A stretch of DNA of 64,000 nucleotides from Phocoena phocoena. Taxonomy: Eukaryota > Chordata > Mammalia > Artiodactyla > Phocoenidae. The translations under genes were made by a program, and so were the position numbers. The stretch is from positions 54,957,520 through 55,021,519 of the forward strand of contig NC_089235.1 of the NCBI RefSeq assembly GCF_963924675.1, given 5' to 3'. Positions 46,771-58,892 of this stretch are shown here, one piece after another. Numbering within the stretch: position 1 is the stretch's first letter; each line of letters starts with the position of its first letter. The notes under the pieces are model-generated. The model worked only from the letters and a program-made list of their open reading frames with translations. It was not told where the DNA came from and ran no database searches.

Positions 46771-48239
46771 AGGTAGTGTCCGAGGGTAGTTATGTGATTA
46801 TTATATCAATTAAAACTTAATAACTAAGCCAGTGATTATCTTGATATCCTTATAAATTAATGTATAAGAGAATCATTTGTAACTGTATACGCTGTATGAT
46901 CATTTTATACCCACTGGAAAATTTTATAACTCATAGTACTTCATGAAATGAATTACTTATGATACAAATAATTCTGTAATTAAGAAGACATCTTAGGTAC
47001 TTAGTTAGTAAAAGTGCCTCAAATTCAAACAAATATAAGACTCTTTCTAAAGATAGTATCAACCAAACCATCCATTAGAAGCATTATTCATGGAAAAGAG
47101 TACAGTCATCTAGTAGAAGAGAAAATATACTTGATAATCTTATAAACTATTAAATTTAATAGAAAAATATAAGAATTCACCAGCAGAGAAAGCATCAAGT
47201 TTGTTAAAGTTTTTGTTCAGTCAAGATTAGACAATCAAACTCTATATTCTCTAGTTATATGATTTGGCCCAGTGTCCAAAAAATGACCCAAAAAGATATG
47301 CAACTGGGAATTCTAAATCCAAGTTCAATATAGTTTTTTATATACAACATTGCCTTCTCAATGTCCCAGAGGATTTGCATAGTTTTGTGCAATGCTATTA
47401 CTCCACAATATGGTGTCTCAACTGGATTTGCCCTCCAATTAATAATTACTTCATAGGCTCTATCTTATTACGCCAGCTCCAATTCAGAACCTATTTATGT
47501 TGTATCATTCACATGTAATCTCATTTCTATTTGTATTATAAAGAGATGTAATAGACTAGATGTAATAGACTAACTCATTGCAAGATACTAAGGATTAATA
47601 GCTAAAGAACACAAATGAGCACACATTCCAGCCATACTTGTATGTCACAGATCATTCAAAGTAAATGTCTACATAATTTTGATTAACATAATAAGCATGT
47701 TACATCTAAAACTGAGTTTCTGTCTTCTTTAGTAGATATAAGGATCTCTAGGTTTTATTGTGGTTACTTTGATATTTTCCTATTACTTACAAAAAAAATT
47801 GATTGGGCAAATCCAATAATTTGCCTATATTGAAGTGGCTTATATATTGCCAATGGGACTGTGAGACAAAGTTGCAGTGGCTTATATATTGCCTATGGGA
47901 CTCTGAGGCAAAGTCCTAGTGTGTGTAGTTTTTAGAACTATTTAAACTTATTTACACAATTTCTACTTCATGTCCCTTTTCCTCTGGCCTGCCAACCAGA
48001 AAGTACTGACCTCGAACTGAAACTTCTGGATCTAAGGATCAGAACATGTGAGATAAATAGCAACCATTAAAATCTATCCCATGTATTCCACTGCCCTGGT
48101 ATTTTCTAATGGAAAATTCAAAGTTTTAAGGAATAGAAATGTTAGGCATCTTAAGTACTTTTGAAGTATTCATTTATTAGGTAGTCTCTCTTCCTTCAAA
48201 TAATAGTAGACACTATTCCTTTTTAAATATTGCATGCTA
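46771..48239. other. Unique non-coding DNA with a 42 bp tandem duplication
   Basis: No gene recognised. A short duplicated AGATGTAATAGACT lies near 47544-47571, and a 42 bp duplication at 47834-47917 is listed separately. Confidence 0.5.
47834..47917. repeat. 42 bp tandem duplication (two copies)
   Basis: AGTGGCTTATATATTGCC, then 'aatgggactgtgagacaaagttgc', is followed directly by a second unit beginning at 47876, with a few substitutions. Confidence 0.8.
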
Positions 48240-48415
48240 GTTTAATAAGTGACAAGGACTGTGATATGTAGTTTATACACACAAAAGATCCCTTTGTGAG
48301 GTGTAATCTATGTAGATAAGGAAATGATGGCTTCAGTGGGTTTGATGGCATGTATGTCCAAGGTCATTCATATTATGAGTAGCAGCAATTTCAACCAGCC
48401 TGTTTTCAAAGGCCA
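48240..48415 (-). repeat. MIR element
   Basis: In antisense order, 'gataaggaaatgatggcttcag', 'tgtccaaggtcattcatattatgagtagcag' and 'caaccagcctgtttt' match the MIR core and head region on the minus strand. Confidence 0.55.
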
Positions 48416-48430
48416 GGAGTTTAATTAATA

Positions 48431-48510
48431 TTGGATTGGCCAAAAAATTCTTGCGGGTTTTTCCATAAGATGTTACAGAAAGCTCCGAATGAACTTTTTG
48501 ACCAACCCAA
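48431..48510. mobile_element. Mariner-type MITE, 80 bp palindrome
   Basis: The ends are TTGGATTGGCCAAAAAATTC and the complement GAACTTTTTGACCAACCCAA. The interior is nearly palindromic around 'ccataagatgttacag'. A TA precedes it (48429-48430), and the right TA has decayed. This is the non-autonomous, terminal-repeat-only form of a mariner known in cetartiodactyl genomes; it has no coding capacity and depended on a transposase elsewhere. Confidence 0.88.
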
Positions 48511-48824
48511 TTTATGTATGCTGCTTCAATTATATTACTGTCACTAACTCAGTCAAGACAGCAGATCCCACTGCCTATTTTGTAGCAAGCAGCACTTTCT
48601 GACTTTTGTGAAACTATATCCCTTTATTTAGAGTCTTAATTGTTTTATCATGGGGTCTGCAGAGCACCAGAGAGAATAGTCATCTGAAAACATATTTAAA
48701 GCACCCTAAATAAGAGACTCTGCTTTTAGTGTTGTAAATGTGTGTAACATATCAAAACAGTAGCTTTATAATAATTATAACCAAAACAACAATATAACTT
48801 TAGCTATGCCATGGATAATTTTGT

Positions 48825-48960
48825 ATGTAACACTTTAATCTCAATTACTCCATGAAACAAATGTTATTATCCCTCTGTTACAGATAAAGATATTTTTCTA
48901 AGGTTACCATTACAATCATGGAAGTTCAATGGCTCAAAGACTTCATAATACTTTCAGCCA
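48825..48960 (-). repeat. MIR element
   Basis: The antisense MIR pattern 'ttattatccctctgttacagataaagatatttttctaaggttac' is clear but diverged. Confidence 0.55.
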
Positions 48961-50918
48961 AAGCAGAGAAAACTTTCCTTTTCTAGAGCAATGTACTGAG
49001 TTGAGATTTTCTTAATATTTTCTGTTCCCTAATTTACGTTTATCTAAACTGTCAGTTGAAAAGATATTAAAATTCCATAATATATAAATTCCAAAATATA
49101 ATATAATTTATTTTTTTTCACTCAATGAATGAATGTGTTCACTTTTCAGAAATTGAGTTTCTTCTTCTTTTCTTTCTTTGTAAAAATAATTGTGGTGCAT
49201 GAACCTTTTACTGTTTGGCCAGGGGATACTCTCCCCTGCCTTTTTTCCTGTTTGGCTTAGTCAGGAGTTTGGATACATGTTCCTGTTCAATGAATCAATG
49301 ACTTAAGGCATTTGTGGTTTGTGTAAATGTGGTTGTGCTCTTGCGCTTTATAATAAACCCTAAGGATTTTAAGTACAGGCGCAAAAAGCAGTAAGATGCA
49401 TTTTATTTTATATGATTTCTCTACCAGAAGTAATCAAGTATAAGACCCAAATAAAAAAATAACATCCAAAACACAATTATTTTTTGCTGAAGCTCTGTGG
49501 AGAGAAACTTAAATTTTGATGAGCCTCTGAAAAGATGTTTAAGTCAGTGATTTCTGAATTTATTTTGAGGAATCTTGAAATACAGCAGCTACAGATATAG
49601 TTTTTGTCATGTAGGTAAGACTTGAGCCAATATTCTCCTAATATTGGGGAAAATATATCTTCATCCAAAGCTATGTTCAATATCCCTTAAAAATATAACA
49701 TAACAAAGTATTTCTAGTGAATGAGGACATTGATATGTGTGTTTTACACAATGGTGTACACTCAATTCTATATTATATAAACTTTTTAAGAATACAACAA
49801 ATTATGTGATAAAATCAACAGTTCAACAGTCCAATTGTCTGTTACCTCAATAATTAAATGTCTACCTATTCCAAACCAGTTTGAAGATAACTGTACACTG
49901 ATTATTAGAATCTTAATGATTAAGAGATGTCACTTTATTCGGAGTGTGAGGTCCAGGAAATAACAATTATATTATTCTAACTTGCCTTTGTTAAGAATAA
50001 GATACAAGTAAAATCTCACATAATTTAATTGTAAGTAACAGGATAAAGTAGTGAATTATCAAGTAATTCCAACTGAATATAAGATGATGTTGGGTGAGTT
50101 AGACTCAGTATACCTGGGAGTTTTGTTCTCATAGAGAAATTATCTGAGAAACTAATTAAATAAAGTCACTCTTGAAGACACAGTATCACTAATCTTTATT
50201 GTACTTCACTCAGGAAAAGTCACTTAATTTGATAAATTTAGTCTAATAATAACACTCATGCAGACTATTTAAGAATTATGTATTTTACTAGAAGTAATAG
50301 ATCTTCATTAAAATAATGGTTCTTTAATTCAATTATGGAAATCACAATTATCTAAATGTTTAATTTGTGGAAGAAAGAGGTTATCATTTCCCAATTATTT
50401 TTCTTTGACCACACAAAATCTTTATATTGGTCCTAAGAGATTTTTTATTCCATTTTCTAAACGACCTTGCATTTTAATTATATTCTGGCACTATAACAAT
50501 TGAATAAGTCAAATTTCATTTATTTAAAATCACTATGGGTTTACTTAAAATGTGTTTGTATTATAATACATTACATTATAATATAATTTGTAATGATTCT
50601 TACAAATATGTTTCACGTGGAACTATAACTTAATGAATTGCCACCAAAATTATAAAAGGGGAGAGAAAAATCTATCAATTTTTAGTCCAAGTAATGGAGT
50701 GAAGGTAGTGGAGAGGAGAATTCTGACTTGCCAAATTTAGCAGTTCCAAACCAGAAATGCCCTCTATTATCATTTAAGATTATTACACTGAATGTTGTAT
50801 ATTTTATTAAAGATCTAGGACATATCTTTCTAATATAATTTTTATGATAATGGATATTTTCTATATCTGCACTGCTCAATACAGTAATCACTAGCCACAA
50901 TGTGGCTACTGAGACCTT
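48961..50918. other. Unique non-coding DNA
   Basis: About 2 kb of AT-rich sequence without recognised genes or repeats. Open frames are short and lack features. Confidence 0.55.
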
Positions 50919-50932
50919 AAAATGTGGCTAGT

Positions 50933-51137
50933 GGGCTTCCCTGGTGGCGCAGTGGTTGAGAGTCTGCCTGCCGATGCAGGGGACGCGGGTTTGTGCCCCA
51001 GTCCGGGAAGATCCCACATGCCGCGGAGCGGCTGGGCCCGTGAGCCATGGCCGCTGAGCCTGCGCGTCCGGAACCTGTGCTCCGCAACGGGAGAGGCCAC
51101 AGCAGTGAGAGGCCCACGTACCGCAAAAAAGAAAAAA
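50933..51137 (+). mobile_element. CHR-type tRNA-derived SINE
   Basis: A near-consensus copy: GGGCTTCCCTGGTGGCGCAG, B box GGTTTGTGCCCC, terminal TACCGC and an A-rich tail. The target duplication AAATGTGGCTAGT is at about 50920-50932 and 51138-51150. Few CpG sites have been lost, so it is among the younger copies here. Confidence 0.94.
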
Positions 51138-51588
51138 AAATGTGGCTAGTGGTACAAACAGGTCTTTTGACCATATGTTACATCTTAAATTATGGAGTTT
51201 CTTCCTTCTACTTGTACTCTCTGCACAGTTTATCTGCTGATATATCTGAGTCAATCTTGAAGAAAACATGAAATATATTAGGAATTTCAGTTGTGTACCT
51301 TGTGTAGAATTGCAGTATAACTGCTTGGTAAAAGCATATGCACATATTTGGAATACGGAATTAGCCTTTGACTTATATCATTGTTGACTTTCTTCTTATG
51401 GATTGTGTTACACACCCATAAAATTGGGATTCTGTTTTTCTTTTCTTGTCTAAGACTCCATTTTCTTTTGCAACTGTAAGATACCCTTGAACCCCACTTG
51501 ACTGAACACCTATCTTATAGTGATTAGATTTGTCCTGCATTATAGTCACTGACTGAGACTCTGTACTGAGTAACAACACTTCTAGATG

Positions 51589-51640
51589 GGAATTCCCTGG
51601 TGGTCCAGTGGTTAGGACTCTGTGTTTTCACTGCCGTAGG
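51589..51640 (+). mobile_element. tRNA-derived SINE head fragment
   Basis: GGGAATTCCCTGGTGGTCCAG through 'gttaggactctgtg' and 'cactgccgtaggca' matches the tRNA head of the short SINE. It stops before the B box, and no tail is found. Confidence 0.7.
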
Positions 51641-51715
51641 CAAAACACAATTCTACGTATAAAAAATATTTCCAGGAATACACTACCTGGACTATTTTCT
51701 CCTCAGTTCTTCTTC

Positions 51716-51739
51716 TTTTTTTTTTTTTTTTTTTTTTTT
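51716..51739. repeat. Poly(T) run
   Basis: 24 T in a row, with no SINE or L1 body attached on either side. Confidence 0.9.
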
Positions 51740-52174
51740 GCTAGATTATATCCTTCTTTCTAGTGAAATGCTTACTGTGTTAGAAAACATGTCATCATAA
51801 TGCTTAAATTCTGCCAGAAGAGCCAATGTTTAATTTTTTAAGCCAGTATAATTTCATATTCTAGCTTCCTGTTTCTTTCCACTGAGCTGTATACTGAAAT
51901 TTAACATGCTCAAAACAGAGTCAGTGCCTCATGCCACTTCTGTAATTTTTAAGAGCTTAAAACATTAGTTGAAATGGAGCTGATGTATTCAGCTTCCCAT
52001 ATAAACAAATTTCAAGTTTATGGGGAAATAACAATTTAATTTAATAAAGATATTACTAATTGAAATAAAAGTATTATGACCCTTTTATGTGGAAATTAAA
52101 CATGTCAAAAACCTATTGAAAAAGGGTGATGGGTGAAATGAAAATTAAAGTAACAATTCTGTTCAACATCATAG
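51740..52174. other. Unique non-coding DNA
   Basis: No gene or repeat family was recognised up to the presumed L1 5' end. Confidence 0.45.
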
Positions 52175-52699
52175 TGGCATGAGACACTCCCTTTGTCTCT
52201 CTCCTTCAATCTATAACCAGTAAAACTTTTATAACTCAACAAAAATTCCTCTATTCAATACACCAGGATGCAGGAGAGTTCCACACATCTGTGCACCTAA
52301 AGGTGGGTGGACTGGAACACATAGAAGAGGTGGAACTGGTGAACAACATAGGCAGTGCATACAATCCTGGACCCCCAGCCATGACAGCTGAGCCCACAAC
52401 CCTAGAAAACCCAGCAGCATCAGGGGAGGTGGCACAAATGACTCCAGCCTCCTGGCCACAGTGGTGCTGATGGCCACAGAGAAATGGGAAGCAGTGGGAC
52501 CTGCAACCCCATCCCCCTCCCTGCAGAGGCACCCACCACTCCAACTTCCCCCCCTGCAGTGGTGGCACTGTAAACCTGACAACGCCAGGTGTGGCAGATG
52601 TGCCTGTGACACCTAACTCCCTGCAAGCCTCCTCCAACCTCTTCTTCACCCACCCAAGGCAGTGGAGCCCACAACCCATGGATGACTCCATTAGAAAGG

Positions 52700-53195
52700 C
52701 AACATAATGATAATGAGTATAACAGAAGGAGAGGAGAGAAATAAGGGAGCAGAGAGAGTATTTAAAGAAACAATAGATGAGAACTTCCCAAACTTTTATC
52801 CAGGAACTTGGATAAAAGTTCATGAAGGTAACAGAACACCTAATTACCCCAATGCAAAAGGACCTTCTCTAAGATACATTATAATAAAATTGTCAAAATT
52901 CAATGAAAAAGAGAATTTTAAAGGCAGCTGAGTTAAAAAGAAGGCAACATACAAAGGAACCCCCATTAGGCTATCAGCAGATTTCTCAGCAAACTCTACA
53001 GGCCAGGAGAGAATGGAATGACATTCTCAAAATACTGAAAGATAAAAACTGTTAGCCAAGAATACCCTATCCAGCAAAGTTATCATCCAGATATAAAGGA
53101 AAAATAAAAGGTTTCCCAGACAAACAAAAGCTGAGGGAGCTCATCACCACTAGACCTGCCTTACCAGAAATGTTGAAAGAAACTCTTTTACCTGA
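52700..53195 (+). pseudogene. L1 ORF1 remnant
   Basis: The pattern 'agatacattataataaaattgtcaaaatt' gives RYIIIKLSKFNEKENF, the RNA-binding C-terminal half of ORF1p. Then follow 'ctatcagcagatttctcagc', 'gccaagaataccctatccagc' and 'gacaaacaaaagctgaggg' in the usual order. A TGA (GGCAGCTGAG, near 52928) and frameshifts interrupt it. Confidence 0.75.
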
Positions 53196-53689
53196 AACAA
53201 AAAGAAAAAAAATCATAAAACTTTGAGTAAGGTGATAAAAAGATAGAATCAGAAAATTGTAACTCTATATCAGAATATGTTGTTAAACATTTCATTATAG
53301 TTAAAGATTAAAGGGAAAAAAAGCAGTAAAAAAAGCTATAGCTATTTCAATTTGGTAACAAACTCAGAACATAAAAAGGGATAATTTGAGACAACAAAAC
53401 ATAAAAGGGGAAGAGTAAAATGATGGAACTTGTATAGGCAAATTAATAAGATGCTATCAGCAGAAAAAAAAAGGACTTTTATCTCTGAGACGTTTTATGC
53501 AAACCTCGTGGTAACCACACACACAAAAAATCTAAAGTAGTAACAAAATAACATTAAAAAAAAGAACTGAGAAAAGCATCATATAAAACCACCAAACTAA
53601 AATTGCAGACAGAAGCACAAAGAAAAAGAAACTGTGGAGATCTAAAGCAACCAGTAAACAAAAGATAAGATAGCAGTACTAAGTCCTCA

Positions 53690-56600
53690 TTTATCAATAA
53701 TGACCCTAAATATAAATGGATTGAATTCACCAATCAAAATACAATGAGAGGATGGATGGATTAAAAAAAAAAAAAGAGAGAGACCTAAATATGCTGCCTT
53801 CAGGAGACTCATCTCAAGACAAACATAAGCTCAAAGTGAAGGGATGGAAGATGATACGCCAAGAAAATGATAGCCAAAAGAAAGTAAGTATTAGCCTTAC
53901 TCACATCAGACAAAATAGACTTAAGCCAAAAAAAGGTAACAAGATACAAAAATGATCATCATATGATGATAAGGGGGACAATTCATCAAGAAAACATAAT
54001 TGTTTTTAATGTACGTGCACCTACATATGAACACCAAAATATTTAAGGTGATTATTAACAGACCTAAATGGAGACATTGAAAACAACACAATAATAGTAG
54101 GGGACTTTAACATCACAGCCTTAAATGAAACATTAGACCAGATGGACTTAATATATTTATATAGGACGTTCCAGCCAAATGCAGTAGAATGCACGTTTTT
54201 CTCAAATGCATATGGAATATTCTCAAGGGTAGATCATATATTGGGACACAAGTCTCAATAAACTTAAGAAGACTGAAATCATAGCAAGCATTTTCCAACC
54301 ACAATTGTATGAAACTACAGATCAGTTATAAGAAGAAAGCTGGAAAAATCACAAATATATGGAGAGTAAACACATACTACTTAACAAGTATTGTATCAAC
54401 AGAGAAATTAGGGAAATTTTTTTAAATGCCTGAAGACAAATAAAAATTGAAATACAACATACCAAAATCTATGAGATGCAGCAAAAGGGTATTAAGAGGG
54501 AAGTTTATAGCAATACAAAAGAACAGACAAAAAAAATCAATGAACAATCTCACCTTACACTTAAAGGAACTAGGAAAAGAAGAACAAACAAAGCCCAGGT
54601 CAGTAGTAAAAAAGTAAATAATAAAGATCAGAGTGGAAATAAATGAAATAGAGACTAAAAAGACAATAGAAAAATCAATGAAACTAAGAGCTGGTTTTTT
54701 TGAAAAGATAAACAAAATTGACAAATCTTTAGCTAGACTCACTTAGAAAAAAAGAGAGAGGGCTCAGATAAATAAAATCAGAAATGAAAGAGGAGAAATT
54801 ACAATGGATACCACAGAAGTACAAAGGATTAAAACAGAATTCTATGAAAAGCTATAGGTCAATAAATTGAACAACCTAGAGGAAATGGATAAATTCTTAG
54901 AATCATCCAAGACTGAATCATGAAGAAATAGAAAATATGAATAGATCAGTCACTAATAAAGAGATTGAAACAGCAATCAAAACCTCCCAAAAAACAAAAT
55001 TCCAGAACAGGATGACTTCAAAGGTGAATTCTACCAAATATTCAAAGAATTAACACCTATCCTTCTCAAATTATTCGGAAAAATTGAAAAGGACAGAATG
55101 CTTTCTAACTCATTTTATAAGGTCAAGATCATCCTGATACCAAAACCAGATAAGGACAACACAAAAGAAGAACAGTATAGGCCAATATCTCTGATGAATA
55201 TGGATGCAAAATCCTCAACAAAATATTAGCAAACATAATACAACAATATATTAAAAGGATCATACACCATGATCAAGTGGGATTTATTCCAGAGATGCAA
55301 GAATGATTCAACATCCACAAATCAATCAATGTAATACACCACATTAACAAAATGAAAGATAAAATTTATATGATTGTCTCAATAGGTGCAGAAAAAACAT
55401 TAGACAAGATTGAACACTCATTTATGATAAAAATTCTTAATAAAATCAGTGTAGAAGGACTATACCTCAAGACAATAAAGGCCAAATATGACAAATCCAC
55501 AGCTAACACTGTACTCAATGGTGAAAAACTGAAAATTATCCCTCTAAGATCAGGAACAAGACAAGGACGCCCACTCTCACTACTCCTATTCAACATAGTA
55601 TTGGAAATCTTAGCCATAAGCAATTAGTTGAGAAAAAGAAAAGGCATCCAAATTGGAAGAAAAACGGTCACTATTTGTGAATGACATGATTTTATGTGTA
55701 CAAAATCCTAAAGACTCCACTAAAAAACTATTAGAAATAATAAAAATTATTAGAAATTATAAACAAGCAAAGTTCAAGGATACAAAATCAGTATACAAAA
55801 ATCTGTTGCACCTCTGTACACTAACAATGAACTAGCAGAAAGAGAAGTTAAGAAAACAATCCCATTTACAATAGCAAAAAAAGAACATAATACCTAGGAA
55901 TAAATTTAAAGGAGGAGATGAAAGACATTGAAACCTGTACATTGAAAACTCTAAGACATTTTTGAAAGAAACTGATGAAGACACAAAAAAATAGAAAGAT
56001 ATTTCATGCTCATGGATTGGAAGATTAACATTGTTAAAATGTCCATATTACCTACAGCAATCTACAGATTCAATGCAATTCCTATCAAAATCCCAATGAC
56101 ATTTTTCACAGAAATAGAACCAAAAATCCTAAAATGTTTCTGGAACCACAGAAGACTCCAAATAGCCAAAACAATCCTGAGGAAAAATAACAAAGCAGGA
56201 GGCATCACATTCCCTGATTTCAAATTATACTACAAGGCTACAGAAATCCAAGCAGCATGATATTGGCAGAAAAAACAGACACACAGATCAATGGAACAGA
56301 ATTGAGACTCCAGAAATAAACCCACACCTATATGGATAATTAATTACAACAAAGGAACAAAGTATATACAATGGAGAAAGAATAGTCTTTTCAATAAATG
56401 GTTTTGGGAAAACTGGACAGCCACATGCAAAAGAATGAAACTAGACCACTCTTTTATACCATGTACAAAAATCAACTTAAAATGGATTAAAGACTTGAAT
56501 GTAGGAGCTGAAACCATAAAACCCCTAGAAGAGAACAAGGCCATATATTCCTTGACATCAGTCTTAGCAATATCTTTTTGGATATATCTCCTCAGGCAAG

Positions 56601-57070
56601 GGAAACAAAAGCAAAATTAAACAAATGGGACGACATCAAACCAAAAATCTTCTGCATAGCAAAGGAAACCATTAACAAAACTAAAAGAAAGGGCTTCCCT
56701 GGTGGCACAGTCGTTGAGAGTCCGCCTGCCGATGCAGGGGACACGGGTTCGTGCCCCATCCCGTGAAGATCCCACATGCCGCGGAGAAGCTAGGCCTGTG
56801 AGACATGGCCACTGAGCCTGTGCGTCTGGAGCCTGTGCTCTGCAATGGGAGAGGCCACAGCAGTGAGAGGCCCGCGTACCGCAAAAAAAAAAAAAAAAAG
56901 AAAAGAAAACCTACCAAGTGGGAGAAAAGATTTACAAATCATATGATAAGGGGTTAATTATAAACAGTTCATATAACTCAATATCAAGAAAACAAACAAC
57001 CAATAAAAAAATGGGCAAATGATCTGAATCGACATTTTTCCAAAGAAGACATACAGATGATCAAGAGGCT
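53690..57070 (+). pseudogene. L1 ORF2 remnant (endonuclease-reverse transcriptase)
   Basis: It starts near 53695 with TLNINGLNSP, the usual ORF2 N-terminus. Endonuclease motifs GDFNI (about 54100) and SRVDHILGHKS (about 54217-54250) are visible. In the reverse transcriptase, a 91-codon piece at 55352-55627 carries [14 protein letters not shown] and [14 protein letters not shown]. The catalytic F-A-D-D has become F-V-N-D (55674-55685). Later pieces include '[20 protein letters not shown]'. Many stops and frameshifts; the protein end is missing. Confidence 0.82.
56691..56899 (+). mobile_element. CHR-type tRNA-derived SINE inside L1 ORF2
   Basis: A complete copy, GGGCTTCCCTGGTGGCACAG to TACCGC plus about 18 A. 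The target duplication AAAAGAAA is at 56683-56690 and about 56902-56909. L1 ORF2 sequence resumes directly after it. Confidence 0.93.
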
Positions 57071-58024
57071 GTTCTCCATTTTTGTACTTCACCCCTTCTT
57101 TTATAATTTAACTTAATGATATTTTTGATGAAAGTTAGTTTAGGTCTTCTATCTCACTTGAATTAAAATTGTGTAAGTTAGATTTACTGTTGATACAGCA
57201 GAATGTTCTTACCAAATGTATCAATTTGAGTTTATTTAAAATGTCAAGTGCTCTAAGTAGATATAGCCAAATAACTCCATCAATGAATAGCCAGTCTTTA
57301 TACCATACCAAATTATTTAAAAATAACTCTTTCTAAGTTAAAGATAATACGAAAGTGTGATTTCCACTTTTATTTACTCATTTTATAATCAAATGTAGTG
57401 TAGTAATAAAGCTCCCATTTCACCATCCACCCAATTCTCTGCCTCATTTTCTTCCTAGGTAAAACTCAGAAATGTTGATTGCTCTTAATGCTCCTTAATT
57501 TTCAATCATGATTTTATGTAATCTGGAGGAAAAGACAAGTGTACAATCAGTTTTAAATCCCTAAAATATTGTTCTATATCTTTAATTTCAAGTAGGCTCT
57601 GTGTCCCAATTCTACTATTTCTTTTAGAATTACTACCATATTCTCATGACAGAGCATAGAAAACTTACACCAATTGCTTACTTTTCTACAACACAGTAGT
57701 GACATTCAGAGATTGTGTTTACTTGCAACAGTAGCAAAAATAACTAAAAACTAACTATTTACTGATGGGTTAGTATGTGACAGGCTGTGTGATAAATGCA
57801 TTACATATGCTACTCCCTTATTCCTTCAAAGACCCCTATAAGGAATTGTTGCATAATTTGTTTTACAAGTTTGGCTTGCAAAAGATTTATATATATATAT
57901 ACATACACACATATGTACATATATATATACATATATATATGATATTTTTAAATTTCAAAGCTCACTATGAAAACTAAATCAAAAAAATGGGGGCAAGATA
58001 TTTTAGGAGATGCATTATCCTAGA
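57071..58024. other. Unique non-coding DNA
   Basis: AT-rich; includes a TA/CA simple repeat at about 57888-57942. No gene recognised. Confidence 0.55.
57888..57942. repeat. TA/CA dinucleotide repeat
   Basis: Alternating TA, CA and TACA units over about 55 bp. Likely length-variable. Confidence 0.8.
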
Positions 58025-58830
58025 AATATTCATGTGTCAAATAAGTACTTGAAAGTGGCTTAACATTATTAATTAAAGAAAAATGCAAATTAAAACCATA
58101 GGGAGATACCACTACATACCTATTACAATGTCTAAAATTAAAAAGATTGACCGTTGATGAGGATGTGGAGAAATTACAACTGTCATACACTGTTGGTGGG
58201 AATGTAAAATGGAACAACAACCTTGAAAAAATGTACGGCAGTTTCTTAGAAATTGAAGCTATACATACTATATGATCTTCCCACACCTCTCCTAAATATT
58301 GAACATATGTCCACACAAAGATTTATACATGAATGTGCATAGTAACTTTATTTATATTAGTCCCAAACTTGAAATAATGAAAAAAATTTAACAGATGAAT
58401 AGACAAGTAAATTATACCATATACGTATAATGGAATTCGATTCATCAGGAAAAATAAGTGAACTATTGATACATGCAATGACATAGATGAATCATAAAAC
58501 AATTATTCTGAGTTTTAGAAGCCAGACCAAAAAAAAAGAGATTATATATTTTAATCCCTTTTATATAAAAGTCTACAAAATGCAAACTAACCTATGTTGG
58601 TCTGCAGTAATACAGATCAATGGTTGTTGGGGGCAGGGCCAGAGAGGGTTGATGGAAGACTCTAAGAAGTATGAAGAAAATTTGCAAGTGATAGATATGT
58701 TAATTATCCTGATTGTGGTGATGGTTTTCTGATGTATATACATGTCAAAACACTTATCAAATTATGCACTCTAAATTTCAGCTTATTGCATGCCAATTAC
58801 ACCTTAATGAATCTGTTTTAAAATAAAGTA
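58025..58830 (+). mobile_element. Old L1 3' end
   Basis: L1 ORF2 end and 3' UTR pattern: 'aaaaatgcaaattaaaaccata', 'tgttggtgggaatgtaaaatgg', 'tggttgttgggggcagggc', 'tgattgtggtgatggttttctgatg', 'tgccaattacaccttaatga'. Diverged and 5' truncated. Confidence 0.8.
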
Positions 58831-58838
58831 CCTTTAAA

Positions 58839-58892
58839 AAAATTTTTTTATTGAAGTATAGTTGCTTTACAATGTTGTGCTATTTCCTGCTG
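58839..58892 (-). mobile_element. 54 bp L1 3'-end insertion
   Basis: On plus, a T run followed by TATTGAAGTATAGTTGCTTTACAATGT-like sequence is the antisense of the artiodactyl L1 3' terminus. Flanking copies of AAATAAAGTACCTTTAAAA / AAATAAGGTACCTTTTAAAA (about 58821-58838 and 58894-58914) form a long target duplication. Confidence 0.82.

Larger units (their letters stand above)
52175..57070 (+). mobile_element. Old L1 with 5' UTR, ORF1 and ORF2, lacking its 3' end
   Basis: The order is a GC-rich 5' region (about 52230-52690), ORF1 C-terminal part (about 52700-53195), inter-ORF region, and ORF2 (about 53690-57070). It stops at 'gacatacagatgatcaagagg', before the end of ORF2 and the 3' UTR. 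A normal insertion retains the 3' end, so later deletion or rearrangement removed it. A CHR SINE sits at 56691-56899. Confidence 0.82.

Noticed and set aside
52251..52823. 190-codon minus-strand frame, the longest in the window
   Set aside because: It runs antisense to the GC-rich L1 5' region and ORF1 start. It has no recognisable domain, and overlapping frames of similar quality exist, so it is a composition effect.
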